Shown here one piece after another: positions 51,032 to 59,143 of a stretch of DNA of 64,000 nt (position 1 is the stretch's first letter; each line of letters begins with the position of its first letter). The DNA lies in the NCBI GenBank assembly GCA_937890525.1, contig CALADI010000022.1, positions 43,865 to 107,864 on the forward strand, in the 5' to 3' direction. Position numbers and translations under genes: made by a program. This DNA is from an uncultured Clostridia bacterium (GTDB lineage Bacteria > Bacillota > Clostridia > Oscillospirales > Oscillospiraceae). The notes under the pieces were generated by a model, which was not told where the DNA came from, did not search any database, and worked only from the letters and a program-made list of their open reading frames with translations.

Positions 51032-52486
51032 TTAAGCATATTTTTTGTATCCGTCCCAGTAGGAGACGGTACACGAACGATTGGTGCGCCGGGTATCACG
51101 GAACATCCGCAGACGGCGGTTGTGTTCCGGGTCACCCAGACCAAACATGGTGTTGAAGATCGTCTTGCTCACATCCGGGGCATACATCATCACCGGGTCA
51201 GAGCGGGTCATGACCAGTTGATACGGGCGGTGGATCCTGCGGATCTCCTCCGTGGTCAGCAGATCCCGGCTGGTGAGGTTGTAGCTGGCGGAGGACTGAC
51301 CGCCGGTGGAACTGGACAGGCTGGGGGATTTTACCGTGTACTTGCCCAGCTTCTTGGAGATCATCTCCATGGTGTCAACATTGTCCGTCTGAAGATAGAC
51401 CCATGTCTCGCAGTTGGAGATCATGGTCTTGCCCAGCCGCTCGCCATAGCGCTCATAGATCTGATTCTCGTCCTGCACCACAAGGTGGAAGCGGATCCCC
51501 CGGCCGCCGCCTACGGTGATGGCCTTGTCCATATCCGGGATCTTGACGAAGTTGCCAAACTCGTCGCAGAAGAACTCCACCCGCCGGGGCAGCCGTCCAC
51601 CGCAGGCGTCCGCCCGCCGCACCAGCATCTGATACTGCTGGAACACGAACAGGGATGCCAAAGGATAGTACGTAGAAACCGCATCCGGCAGGATCAGGAA
51701 GATCGCCCGCTTGCGGTCGCCGGTGGCCAGATGGTCGAACTCCGTCACCGAGGTCATGGCATGGATCCCGGGATCGTCAAAAAGATCCAGCGTAGTCATG
51801 GCCGAGGTATAAAAGCTGCCCCGCATCTTTTCCGGGGCGATCTTGGCAATGCTCATCGCCCGGCGAAGGGGGCTGCTCTCCGGCAGCTCCTCCAGATAGT
51901 CCACCAGAGCCACCGGCCTGTCCTTGCCCCGAGGGGCACACATGGTGGCGATGAAGTGCCTGGCATTGGCCAGATTCCGCCACTCGGGATTGGGAAATTC
52001 AAGACAGACAGCAAGGATCGCCACAGTCAAGATCGCCCGTTCGCCGTTTGGCCAGAGGGGATCGGTGCTGGTGTTTTCCTTGTCCGGCACCAGCAGCGTG
52101 GCGGTCTCCCGTGCCCGCTGTACTGCCAGCGGCAGATCATCCATAAAGACGGCATCCAGTACCGGCTGAAGAAAGTTGTACCGCACCGAAGCTGCGGGGT
52201 GGATGAAATCGATGGCCAGCACCTCGTAGCCCAGCCGTTCCAGCATCGGTCGGGTGTATAGGTACAGTTCCGACTTGGGATCCGTGATGACCATGCTCTC
52301 GCCGGTCAGCGCCGTGTAGCCAATGCTCTCAAGGATCAGATGGCGGGTCTTGCCGCATCGGGTGGCTCCGATCACCAGCGAATGGGTGTCCTCCGGGATG
52401 TAGTAGAGCTGATGCAGATCCTTTGACCAGCCCACCACCAAGCCGCCTTTATCCGGCGCTCTGGCTGTCAATTTCGATTTTCGCAT
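51032..52486 (-). CDS. virD4: VirD4-type coupling protein (TraG/TraD)
   Basis: A 484-residue ATPase that brings the relaxase-DNA complex to the channel. Walker A is VIGATRCGKTRHLILES near residues 37-53, Walker B is RRVEFFCDEFGNFVKIPDMD near residue 303, and RGIRFHLVVQDENQIYERYG follows as in VirD4/TraG. It is shorter than usual because the N-terminal membrane part is missing; the preceding gene at 52449 supplies two helices and overlaps it, so the anchor may be a split subunit. ATG 52486 has AAAGGAGATCGAA. Confident. Confidence 0.9.
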   Translation of the reverse strand: MRKSKLTARAPDKGGLVVGWSKDLHQLYYIPEDTHSLVIGATRCGKTRHLILESIGYTALTGESMVITDPKSELYLYTRPMLERLGYEVLAIDFIHPAASVRYNFLQPVLDAVFMDDLPLAVQRARETATLLVPDKENTSTDPLWPNGERAILTVAILAVCLEFPNPEWRNLANARHFIATMCAPRGKDRPVALVDYLEELPESSPLRRAMSIAKIAPEKMRGSFYTSAMTTLDLFDDPGIHAMTSVTEFDHLATGDRKRAIFLILPDAVSTYYPLASLFVFQQYQMLVRRADACGGRLPRRVEFFCDEFGNFVKIPDMDKAITVGGGRGIRFHLVVQDENQIYERYGERLGKTMISNCETWVYLQTDNVDTMEMISKKLGKYTVKSPSLSSSTGGQSSASYNLTSRDLLTTEEIRRIHRPYQLVMTRSDPVMMYAPDVSKTIFNTMFGLGDPEHNRRLRMFRDTRRTNRSCTVSYWDGYKKYA

Positions 52487-52925
52487 TTTCGATCTCCTTT
52501 CTGTCTTGTTCACCGGCTGCCAGCAGCTCCTTCAGCCCGGGCGATGACTCGGGGATCTGCCAATGACCGAACGCCCGATCCAGTCCCTTGGGATCCATCC
52601 ATTTGGCTGTGCCGTACTGCCCCTGCCCATCGGCGCAGGGGGTCTGGATCTCCGGGGTGACTTGCTGCATATCGGATCGATAGTGGAGATAGGTGGATGT
52701 AAAGAGGATCCACCCCAGCAGCAGAGCCACTACGGCGCACAGCAGAGCGTAGAGCCTTGCCGGAGCCCCGCCTTGCAGCAGGAGCTGCCAGCAGGCCACC
52801 GGGTTGACGGTGACAGCCGCAGGCTCTCGGGACAGCAGATGATGCAGCGCTGCCGCAAGGATGGGCAGGATCAGCACGGCTGACCCGGCGAAGATCCCGG
52901 CGGCAATGATGATTTTTCGTTTCAT
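52449..52925 (-). CDS. Membrane anchor protein next to VirD4
   Basis: A 158-residue protein with two N-terminal membrane helices (IIIAAGIFAGSAVLILPILA and LYALLCAVVALLLGWILFTS), and a cytosolic part with DGQGQYGTAKWMDPKGLDRA, a motif found at the N-terminal end of many full-length VirD4 proteins just before the ATPase. It ends inside the VirD4 gene, with a 38-base overlap. I infer a split VirD4, with this protein being the membrane half. ATG 52925 lies 3 bases from the relaxase stop. Confidence 0.68.
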   Translation of the reverse strand: MKRKIIIAAGIFAGSAVLILPILAAALHHLLSREPAAVTVNPVACWQLLLQGGAPARLYALLCAVVALLLGWILFTSTYLHYRSDMQQVTPEIQTPCADGQGQYGTAKWMDPKGLDRAFGHWQIPESSPGLKELLAAGEQDRKEIENAKIEIDSQSAG

Positions 52926-52927
52926 TC

Positions 52928-54532
52928 TTACACCTCAAAGTCTTGATCCCACTCTCCTGTGGGTTGTGTGACCACTTGATCCCGCTTGGCAGCCTTGGAT
53001 TTGTCCTTGCTGTACAGGCGCTTCCATGACATACGGCCTTTCTGCTGCCCGAGGATCTGCCCGGTCAAGCGCATCATGTCGCACACCAGATTGGTGGCGC
53101 CGGTTTGTGCCGCCTCACGCTCCCATCCGGCAACGGCTCGCAGCTCCAGCTTGATCCGGGTACGCATCTGCCGGTGGAGCTGCCGCTTCTCCTCTCGGTA
53201 TGCCTGCTGCTCCTGCGCCGTGACCTGCTTGCCAAACAGTACCGGCTGCTCGTCTGTTTTGCCGGTCTTATTGGCAGAGCGGGGATCATTGTAGACTGCA
53301 TCCGGCTTCCCGGTCAGATCGATCCCGGCTGCGTGCAAGGCGTGGCGCTCCAGATCCATGCGGATCCGGGCGTCGGTCAGGATCTCCCGCTCCAGCCGGT
53401 TCAGTCCGTCAGTCAGGCCGGGGATCTGCTGTTCCATGCAGCGCAGAGGGATCCGCTGCCGGGGCATCATCGCCTGAAGCTCCGCAAATCCCTTGGTGTA
53501 GGGCAGGATCTCCGAAGCGATCTTGTCCATCAGCTTGGCGGCATCGCCCTCGGGCTGGGCTGAGCGGATCTCCTTCTGGAGCGCCAGCACCCGGCGCATG
53601 ACCTCGTTGGCCAATTCCCGATGGAGCTTCTGATACGCTTGCTGCCATGCTTCTTCAGCGCCCTGCTCGCCGTTGGCGTACAGATCGGAGATCTCCCGGG
53701 TGCAGCGCTCGTACTCCTGAAGCGCTTGATGCAGCTCCGGCACCTCAAGGCAGGTGTCCACCAGTTTGTCCACCAGCGCCTTATAATCCGGCGGCAGGTA
53801 GGCATAGCGCAGGCTGCCTTTTGAGGGGATGCGCCGCAGCAGTTCTTCCATCTGCTGTGCGAGCTGCTGCGGCAGCCCGGTTCGTCCCAGCCGGTTTAGA
53901 TCCACCGCCTTTTCCGGGTTCACCTCCCGGCACATGGCTTGCAGCAGCACCCGAAGCTCCTTGCCTTGCTGACGCTGCTGTTGCTGCCTGCCCCGGATCT
54001 CCTCCCGGAACAGCGCCCCGGAGAAAGCGGCACGGATCCGCTCTGCTTTCTGGGTGAATCGGTGGGGATCCATAGACTCAGGACGGGGCTCGCTGCTGTT
54101 GTCCCAGTAGAGGATGTGGACATGGGGGTGCCCTTTTGCATAGTGCATAGAGGCACACCAGCAAAACGACTCCGGGCGGATGTCCATCTCCTTGGCGATG
54201 ACTCCGATGTGTTCGTTGACCAGTTCCTCCCAAACCTCCCGGCGGTACAGCCCCTTCATCTGAGCGGTTTCTCCCTTGACGGACAGCACGCCCCGATAGA
54301 ATGTCCGTTCCTCGGATCGTTCCTTGACCAGCCGCTCCGTCCGCTTCAGATCCGTCTGGATCCGAACGGCGTCATCCCATGGGAGCTTCCCCCACAGGCC
54401 GAAGCCGCAGCCCGGATTGTAGACCGCTCCGGGGCGAGTGGCGATGTAGTGCAGATGCCGGGCATTCAGACCCGGCGTGTTTTGCAGATTCCGACTGCGG
54501 TAGGTCTGCTTGTAAAAGACCGTAGAGCTCAT
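52928..54532 (-). CDS. MobP3-like relaxase
   Basis: A 534-residue relaxase that nicks oriT and pilots the strand. The histidine triad is CWCASMHYAKGHPHVHILYW near residue 133 (HxHxH type), and residues SRNLQNTPGLNARHLHYIAT include a probable catalytic Tyr region of the MobP3 group. The C-terminal half is helical and basic. ATG 54532 overlaps the accessory gene stop (ATGA), as in relaxase-MobC pairs. The oriT-like DNA lies upstream at 54976-55293. The family call is good, the subgroup less sure. Confidence 0.85.
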   Translation of the reverse strand: MSSTVFYKQTYRSRNLQNTPGLNARHLHYIATRPGAVYNPGCGFGLWGKLPWDDAVRIQTDLKRTERLVKERSEERTFYRGVLSVKGETAQMKGLYRREVWEELVNEHIGVIAKEMDIRPESFCWCASMHYAKGHPHVHILYWDNSSEPRPESMDPHRFTQKAERIRAAFSGALFREEIRGRQQQQRQQGKELRVLLQAMCREVNPEKAVDLNRLGRTGLPQQLAQQMEELLRRIPSKGSLRYAYLPPDYKALVDKLVDTCLEVPELHQALQEYERCTREISDLYANGEQGAEEAWQQAYQKLHRELANEVMRRVLALQKEIRSAQPEGDAAKLMDKIASEILPYTKGFAELQAMMPRQRIPLRCMEQQIPGLTDGLNRLEREILTDARIRMDLERHALHAAGIDLTGKPDAVYNDPRSANKTGKTDEQPVLFGKQVTAQEQQAYREEKRQLHRQMRTRIKLELRAVAGWEREAAQTGATNLVCDMMRLTGQILGQQKGRMSWKRLYSKDKSKAAKRDQVVTQPTGEWDQDFEV

Positions 54533-54975
54533 CTGTCATCGCCCATCCGATGCAGGCCTCGGCCGATGAACTCGTCCAGACTCCGATCCTTGCTCAGCTT
54601 CAGGTACTCAACGCCCAGCTTCCGTGCCATGGACGCCACCTCGTCGTATTCCTCCCGGCGGTAGTCCGGCACCGATGCAGCGCCGTTGTATGCCGCAAGG
54701 AAAAAAGCTGCGGCGCTGATCTGCGCCGCCTTTGCGCTGATGGCAGCCAGCCGGTCTACATGGGGTTGGATGACCTGATCCACGGTGGAACGCACCGCTT
54801 CCTGCATGGACTGCTGGGCGCTGCGATACCCGGATGCCGCCAGTCCCTTTTCCACCATGTCCCGGTACACCGAGCTTGCGGAGGTGTCCCGCTCGCAGGC
54901 GATCCGCTTGACCAATTCATCCGTTTCATTGCTAACCCAAAAATGAGCCATCTGATTGTTAAGTCGATTTCCCAA
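54529..54975 (-). CDS. Relaxosome accessory protein (MobC-like)
   Basis: A 148-residue protein with a ribbon-helix-helix-like N-terminus (MAHFWVSNETDELVKRIACE then TSASSVYRDMVEKGLAA) and a long helical region. Such proteins bind oriT and help nicking. It starts at TTG 54975, eight bases after AGGAGG; ATG 54948 (MAHFW) is the alternative. The start lies next to the oriT-like intergenic region. The gene overlaps the relaxase start by 4 bases. Confidence 0.7.
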   Translation of the reverse strand: MGNRLNNQMAHFWVSNETDELVKRIACERDTSASSVYRDMVEKGLAASGYRSAQQSMQEAVRSTVDQVIQPHVDRLAAISAKAAQISAAAFFLAAYNGAASVPDYRREEYDEVASMARKLGVEYLKLSKDRSLDEFIGRGLHRMGDDR

Positions 54976-55293
54976 TATTTCGCCCTCCTATCGTAGGTAG
55001 CACAAGTGTGCTATCAAAATAGAGTCGTGTGCTATTGAATTTGCTTTGCAAATTCGGTGTTTTTCGGGATAGCGTGCTATCCCTTATCCTGCCATTCCAC
55101 CGCACAAAGTGCGGAAAATGGACTTAAGCCCCCTAAAGGGGGGCTTTCGCTCTCCTCCGGCGCCGGAGGGGCGCTTATTTTGAGGAAAAAGGCTGGCTTT
55201 ACCCCCCACTTAAGGCGCCTTAAGTGGGGGTGCCCATTTCCCGCCGATTCCTTAAGTGGGGGGTTCGTTTTTCTCGTTTTCTTATCCGGGGGG
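54976..55293. other. oriT-like intergenic region
   Basis: 318 bases with many inverted repeats: TAGCACA/TGTGCTA (54998-55013), GAATTTGC/GCAAATTC (55037-55055), GGGATAGC/GCTATCCC (55066-55083), CCGCAC-AAA-GTGCGG (55100-55114), AAGCCCCC/GGGGGCTT (55126-55146), CCTCCGGC/GCCGGAGG (55154-55169), and a 28-bp palindrome with arms CCCCCACTTAAGGC (55203-55230) whose half CCTTAAGTGGGGGG recurs at 55250. TGTGCTAT-like strings repeat at 55007, 55028 and 55073. Position upstream of the relaxase operon fits an origin of transfer. Confidence 0.65.
55177..55191 (+). repeat. Copy of the ATTTTGAGGAAAAAG motif
   Basis: Exact copy in the oriT-like region; with the preceding T it is a 16-base match to the 58725 and 63892 copies. 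Confidence 0.75.
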
Positions 55294-56997
55294 TTAAGGC
55301 TCGTAGTCCGGCTCCCAGCTTTCCCCCTCCTGCCCGTAAGAGCGTTCCTGCTGCACCTCGGTACGGCAGATCTCGTACCGCTCATCCAGCAGCTTTTCCT
55401 GCCCGGGCTGGATCAGAAGCTGCCCGGTATGTCCGTCCGGCCGCACCGTCCATCCGCTGGGATCATCCGGCAGGTGGCGCTGCTCCCATGCGTGAACGGC
55501 ATTGACTTTTTCGTTCTGGGCTGCCATCCACGGGTGGACGGAAACCTGCGGAGGAGTCAGCTCCATGAACCGCTGAAGCTGCTGGGTGTAGTCGTGGAGC
55601 AGATGATCCCCGAAAGGATTGTAGTGTCCCTGCGTCAGCAGCGCCCCGGACAACTCCTTCAAAAACTGCTCCTCAGTCAGCGGCACATACATTCCCGGCA
55701 TCCCGGCGCTCAGCGCCGCCCGGCATCGCTGAAGATCGTCGTAGAATACGGGGATCGCTTCGCCGGTAAAGTCTGGGCGAAGGATCTTTGCATAAAACGA
55801 TTCTGTGTTCCGGGGGCTGTTCTCCTGCGGCAGGGGGAAATCTCCAAACCTCTGGATGTACTTTTTCTCCGTCCGGGAGTAGATGGCAGCACCCTCGTAT
55901 CGGAATCCGTCCGACTCCATAGAGCCGTCCACATAACCTTGAGCAGCCGCCTGTGCCGATTGAAGTGTCTGGTAATCCCGCTTATCATCGAACCCGTTTT
56001 CGGTGGAATGGTAGGTTGTGACCTGATAGGGGGGCTGTTGAGGTTCCTGAACCGGCTCTGCTTGGACAGGCTCCTGACGGGGCTGAAGCTGCTGGAAGCC
56101 GCCCTGCTCCAGCAGATAATCGCTGATCTGCTCCGCTGCCCGGATCGCCCGATACAGCTCCTCCGGGGCGTCCTTCAGGGCGGCGCTCCAGCTCTGCACA
56201 TAGGCGCAATGCTGCCGTGTCTGATACTCCAGTTGCTCCGAGGTCAGCCGCAGCCCGATGGCCTGCGCCGTAAAGGCGCTGGCGATCTCCGCCCGCAGCT
56301 CCTCCCGGGCATATGCTTCCGAGCCAAAGCTGCCGCTCAAGTCCCGATTCAGCCGGCTCTCGTGTCCGCTGGCATGGGCTGACTCATGGAGGAAGGTGGC
56401 CATATAACCGTAGGTATCCACGAAGGTTTCCTCCGGGGGCAGCGTTACGGTATCGGTGCTTTCCCGGTAGAATGCACCGCTGCCCGGCTCCTCCCGGTAG
56501 GTGTAACCCATGTTTTGAACCAGCGTATCCCGCTGGGCTCTCAGAGCGCCGATGTCTGTTCCGTGGGTCTTGCGCTCCGGGATGCCGTCCATTTGCTGTG
56601 CGTTGAACACGTTGTAGCAGCGGCTGCGAAGCTGAAGGTACTTGTCGAAATACTCCCGATCCTCCTGATACAGCTTCCTTACCTCCGACCACGAAAGCAT
56701 CTTTTTGGTCTTGGTATCGAAGTACGCCCAATATTCGATCAGGGCAGACTTCTCACCCTTTCGCACCTGCCAGCCTTGCTCCTGCGCCTGCCGATAGGTG
56801 CACCATCTGGGATCTCCATAGCCCTTTTCCCGTGCCACATAGGACAGATACATGGCATTGACGCCACGGTACGGTTTATCGTTCAGGGCATTGCGGGGTC
56901 TGTCCTCCTGCCAGCAGGCATACCACGGGATCTGCCCCTCGTTCAGCGATTCCAGAAATCGCTGAGACATTTCTTCCCGGAGTTTGTTGGGCTTCAT
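55294..56997 (-). CDS. ArdC-like antirestriction protein
   Basis: A 567-residue protein. The N-terminal ArdC domain (RFLESLNEGQIPWYACWQED, RGVNAMYLSYVAREKGYGDP) binds single-stranded DNA, and a zincin-type metallopeptidase domain has FLHESAHASGH near residue 202 with the downstream Glu in YAREELRAEIASAF. The C-terminal 250 residues are Gln- and Tyr-rich with small repeats often attached to primase-like proteins. Such proteins protect incoming DNA from restriction. ATG 56997 has AGAGGAGGAGCTG. It overlaps the 40-codon gene upstream. Confidence 0.82.
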   Translation of the reverse strand: MKPNKLREEMSQRFLESLNEGQIPWYACWQEDRPRNALNDKPYRGVNAMYLSYVAREKGYGDPRWCTYRQAQEQGWQVRKGEKSALIEYWAYFDTKTKKMLSWSEVRKLYQEDREYFDKYLQLRSRCYNVFNAQQMDGIPERKTHGTDIGALRAQRDTLVQNMGYTYREEPGSGAFYRESTDTVTLPPEETFVDTYGYMATFLHESAHASGHESRLNRDLSGSFGSEAYAREELRAEIASAFTAQAIGLRLTSEQLEYQTRQHCAYVQSWSAALKDAPEELYRAIRAAEQISDYLLEQGGFQQLQPRQEPVQAEPVQEPQQPPYQVTTYHSTENGFDDKRDYQTLQSAQAAAQGYVDGSMESDGFRYEGAAIYSRTEKKYIQRFGDFPLPQENSPRNTESFYAKILRPDFTGEAIPVFYDDLQRCRAALSAGMPGMYVPLTEEQFLKELSGALLTQGHYNPFGDHLLHDYTQQLQRFMELTPPQVSVHPWMAAQNEKVNAVHAWEQRHLPDDPSGWTVRPDGHTGQLLIQPGQEKLLDERYEICRTEVQQERSYGQEGESWEPDYEP

Positions 56998-57116
56998 GGC
57001 AGCTCCTCCTCTGCCGGGAAGATCTCGGTCACGCACTCAGGATCCGCAGGATCCATGTCGTAGCCCTCCAGATCCTCAAGGATCTGCTCCTGCGCTTCTT
57101 CCAATGTCCACTTCAT
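56994..57116 (-). CDS. Small acidic protein upstream of the ArdC gene
   Basis: A 40-residue acidic protein (MKWTLEEAQEQILEDLEGYD, then MDPADPECVTEIFPAEEELP). The start ATG 57116 has AAAGGAGGAAACGAC, and the stop overlaps the ArdC ATG (ATGA), so the two are coupled. It is too short for family assignment. Its charge suggests a small partner or DNA mimic. Confidence 0.6.
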   Translation of the reverse strand: MKWTLEEAQEQILEDLEGYDMDPADPECVTEIFPAEEELP

Positions 57117-57129
57117 GTCGTTTCCTCCT

Positions 57130-58170
57130 TTACTCCAGCTCCGGCTCCTCCGGCTCGCCGCGGTCGTTCTGTTCCTGCTCGATGGCTGCCGTCTGCTGCG
57201 CCACCTCGTTCCAGTCCTTCAGCCCCATGGCGGGCAGCCGATCCTCCGGGGCATAGCCCATAGCCCGGAGCTTGTCGCTGATCCGTTTGGATGCCTCCCG
57301 CCCCGGCTCATCTGCATCCAGCATCAGGCAGACGTCCCGGACATTGGGGTGGGACTTGAGGTAGTTTTCAAGGGGCTGCATCCCCAGTCCCTCCAGACTC
57401 AGCCGGTCAACCGGCTCTGTCCGCCATGCGTCACCCATGCGCTTCTGGGACAGGGTGGCGTCGCTGGCGGCGTCGATTGCTCCTTCGTACACCCGAACCT
57501 GTGTGGCTTGGACGTCAGGCGCTTTCAGCAGCCAGCCCCAGCGCTTATCGCTGCCGGGTGCATCCCGCTTGTAGGGCTCCTGCCCGGGCTTGGCAGTCAT
57601 ACCCCGGGTGAATGCGCCCACCGCCTTACCTTGGTCGTTGCGGTAGACAAAAACCGCATTGCTGACAGGGTATCGCCCCTGAATAAGAAAGTTGCTCTGG
57701 TAGACCAGCCCCTGACCGATCAGCTCCTGAACCACAGGCTTAGACAGGCTTCGTTCGCTGCAAAGATAGGCAAACAGGGTCTTGTAATTGGCAGCCTTGC
57801 CCGGCAGCCGGAACTCCGATGCGGTACGCTCCTGCGTCTCTTTTGCGGCTGCTTTCTGAGGCAGCGGGGCACTCGCCGTGCGTTCCGCCTGCCGCTCGCC
57901 GCAGAGGGTCAGTACAGCGTCCACGATGGTTTTCCCTTCGTAGTACATTTGGAATTCTAGCGCACTGCCATGGACGCCTCGGGAGTTCCAAAACCAACTG
58001 CCGTTGGGGGCAAACACCATGGAGTCATGCTCGCGCATGGTGTAGTGGCTGCCCTGCTGCACCAGATCATAGCCCTGTGCCCGAGCGTACTCGTAGGCAT
58101 TGGAGTTGTATTTGGCCTGCTCGTACTGTTCCTTGGTGTAGTATGCCTTTCCGCTTTTGCTCACCGGCAT
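57130..58170 (-). CDS. Primase-like protein with TOPRIM domain (DUF3991-like)
   Basis: A 346-residue protein. The N-terminal DUF3991-like part (KAYYTKEQYEQAKYNSNAYE, HYTMREHDSMVFAPNGSWFW, FQMYYEGKTIVDAVLTLCGE) precedes a TOPRIM domain with VRVYEGAIDAASDATLSQKR and DVCLMLDADEPGREASKRIS (metal Asp pair). It likely makes primers on transferred DNA. The start is ATG 58170 with AAGGAGGTCGAGGAT. The frame is open further upstream through a terminator into a toxin-like domain. The domain call is good. Confidence 0.78.
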   Translation of the reverse strand: MPVSKSGKAYYTKEQYEQAKYNSNAYEYARAQGYDLVQQGSHYTMREHDSMVFAPNGSWFWNSRGVHGSALEFQMYYEGKTIVDAVLTLCGERQAERTASAPLPQKAAAKETQERTASEFRLPGKAANYKTLFAYLCSERSLSKPVVQELIGQGLVYQSNFLIQGRYPVSNAVFVYRNDQGKAVGAFTRGMTAKPGQEPYKRDAPGSDKRWGWLLKAPDVQATQVRVYEGAIDAASDATLSQKRMGDAWRTEPVDRLSLEGLGMQPLENYLKSHPNVRDVCLMLDADEPGREASKRISDKLRAMGYAPEDRLPAMGLKDWNEVAQQTAAIEQEQNDRGEPEEPELE

Positions 58171-58653
58171 ATCCTCGACCTCCTTCTTTGGGTTCAAAAA
58201 AAGCCCGGGTTCAAACCCGGGCTTCCAATCTGAAAAAACACTATTCAATTCTTGAAAATCGCAGCTATGGCGCATCCATGATGCTTCCATTTGCTTGCTT
58301 TTTGATAAATCGTATAAAAGTTTGGATTCCGCAGTAATATAGCTCCGGCTCCGCTCGTAATACTCTAGCGCCGTCTGCAACTCCAATGGCAGCTCCTTTG
58401 GCGCCGGGAGAAGCGCCTGCTCGGGCAGGGGGATCATAAAGCGCATATTCAGTCCACGATTCCCGTCGCTGAGAAAGCCGGGGAAATTGGCTCCCGTATC
58501 CTGTGTGGTTATGGGGATCCCGTAGGTGATCCCATCCAGCAGGATCGGCCAGAGATAGGGGCGGCGCTTCATGGGCACATGGGGTTCAAAATTTCTCAGA
58601 AACTCCAAGTAGCTTGGATCTGCTAATCGTAATTGGATCGTGCTCACCTCCAT
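58171..58653 (-). CDS. ToxN/AbiQ-type toxin domain, in frame with the primase gene
   Basis: About 161 codons resembling type III toxins (RNA endonucleases held by an RNA antitoxin): SYLEFLRNFEPHVPMKRRPY at the start, LDGITYGIPITT, MRFMIPLPEQALLP and the characteristic CDFQELN near the end (CDFKLLE in the family). No stop follows; the frame crosses a terminator hairpin (58201-58224) and enters the primase start. The start is ATG 58653, with GGAGGTGAG lying just inside the gene, which is odd. No repeat array for an RNA antitoxin is evident upstream; a hairpin at 58671-58693 is the only candidate. Confidence 0.65.
58201..58224 (-). terminator. Terminator between toxin and primase
   Basis: AAGCCCGGGTT and AACCCGGGCTT with a 2-base loop, followed on the minus strand by TTTTT. 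It lies within an open frame. Confidence 0.85.
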
Positions 58654-58670
58654 GATTTGGGTATAAAAAA

Positions 58671-58693
58671 GAGCCTGCCGATCCGGCAAGCTC
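58671..58693 (-). terminator. Terminator or RNA hairpin before the toxin gene
   Basis: GAGCCTGCCG and CGGCAAGCTC around ATC with one mismatch; TTTTTTATACCC follows on the minus strand. The same TTTTTTATACCCAAA tail appears after the hairpin at 60555. Confidence 0.8.
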
Positions 58694-58723
58694 CGCTCTG
58701 CCGCTCAAGGCGGCTGTGTGTTT

Positions 58724-59143
58724 TTATTTTGAGGAAAAAGAAGGTTGGCAGACATCTCGCAAGTTTTCCTCCAGCAATGCAATGATGGTGTAGAGGACTC
58801 TACGATCCTCGATCCGATCATAATGTACCACATCATATAGATCGTGGCAAGCAAGGTCATAGCGCTGACGCTGAAGGGATTCCCGGAGGATCATCATGCG
58901 GCGAAGGTAGCCCATGCCGTCGGCCAGAGGATCCAGCGGATCCAAATCATAACGGATGGTTTTCTTCATCAGGGATTTGGCTGTCTCGATGAACCGCACC
59001 AGATCCGACCGTGCCCTGGCATTGTCTGCGCTGGATACAGACCGGCTCCAGCACCACTTCTGCACAAATGGCCTCAGGGCATCCTCAAAGCGATGGAACC
59101 GGGCAAGATCCCGCTCCCGGGAGTAGAAGATCCGTTGGGTCAT
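58724..59143 (-). CDS. Hypothetical protein, paralogue of the 41908 gene
   Basis: A 139-residue helical protein (RIFYSRERDLARFHRFEDAL at the start; ETAKSLMKKTIRYDLDPLDP; ends YDVVHYDRIEDRRVLYTIIA LLEENL). The last 40 residues match the 41908 protein. ATG 59143 overlaps the ParB stop (ATGA). The final codons coincide with a dispersed 15-base repeat. Function unknown; the ParB coupling hints at maintenance. Confidence 0.65.
   Translation of the reverse strand: MTQRIFYSRERDLARFHRFEDALRPFVQKWCWSRSVSSADNARARSDLVRFIETAKSLMKKTIRYDLDPLDPLADGMGYLRRMMILRESLQRQRYDLACHDLYDVVHYDRIEDRRVLYTIIALLEENLRDVCQPSFSSK
58726..58740 (+). repeat. Copy of the ATTTTGAGGAAAAAG motif
   Basis: Exact copy at the 3' end of the 58724 gene, where it encodes the last residues and part of the stop on the minus strand. 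Confidence 0.75.

Noticed and set aside
55057..56382. 441-codon plus-strand ORF starting in the oriT-like region
   Set aside because: Runs antisense to the ArdC gene through palindromes; no domain visible.
58653..58724. Type III RNA antitoxin repeats before the toxin-like gene
   Set aside because: Only single hairpins are present; I found no tandem repeat array of the usual kind.
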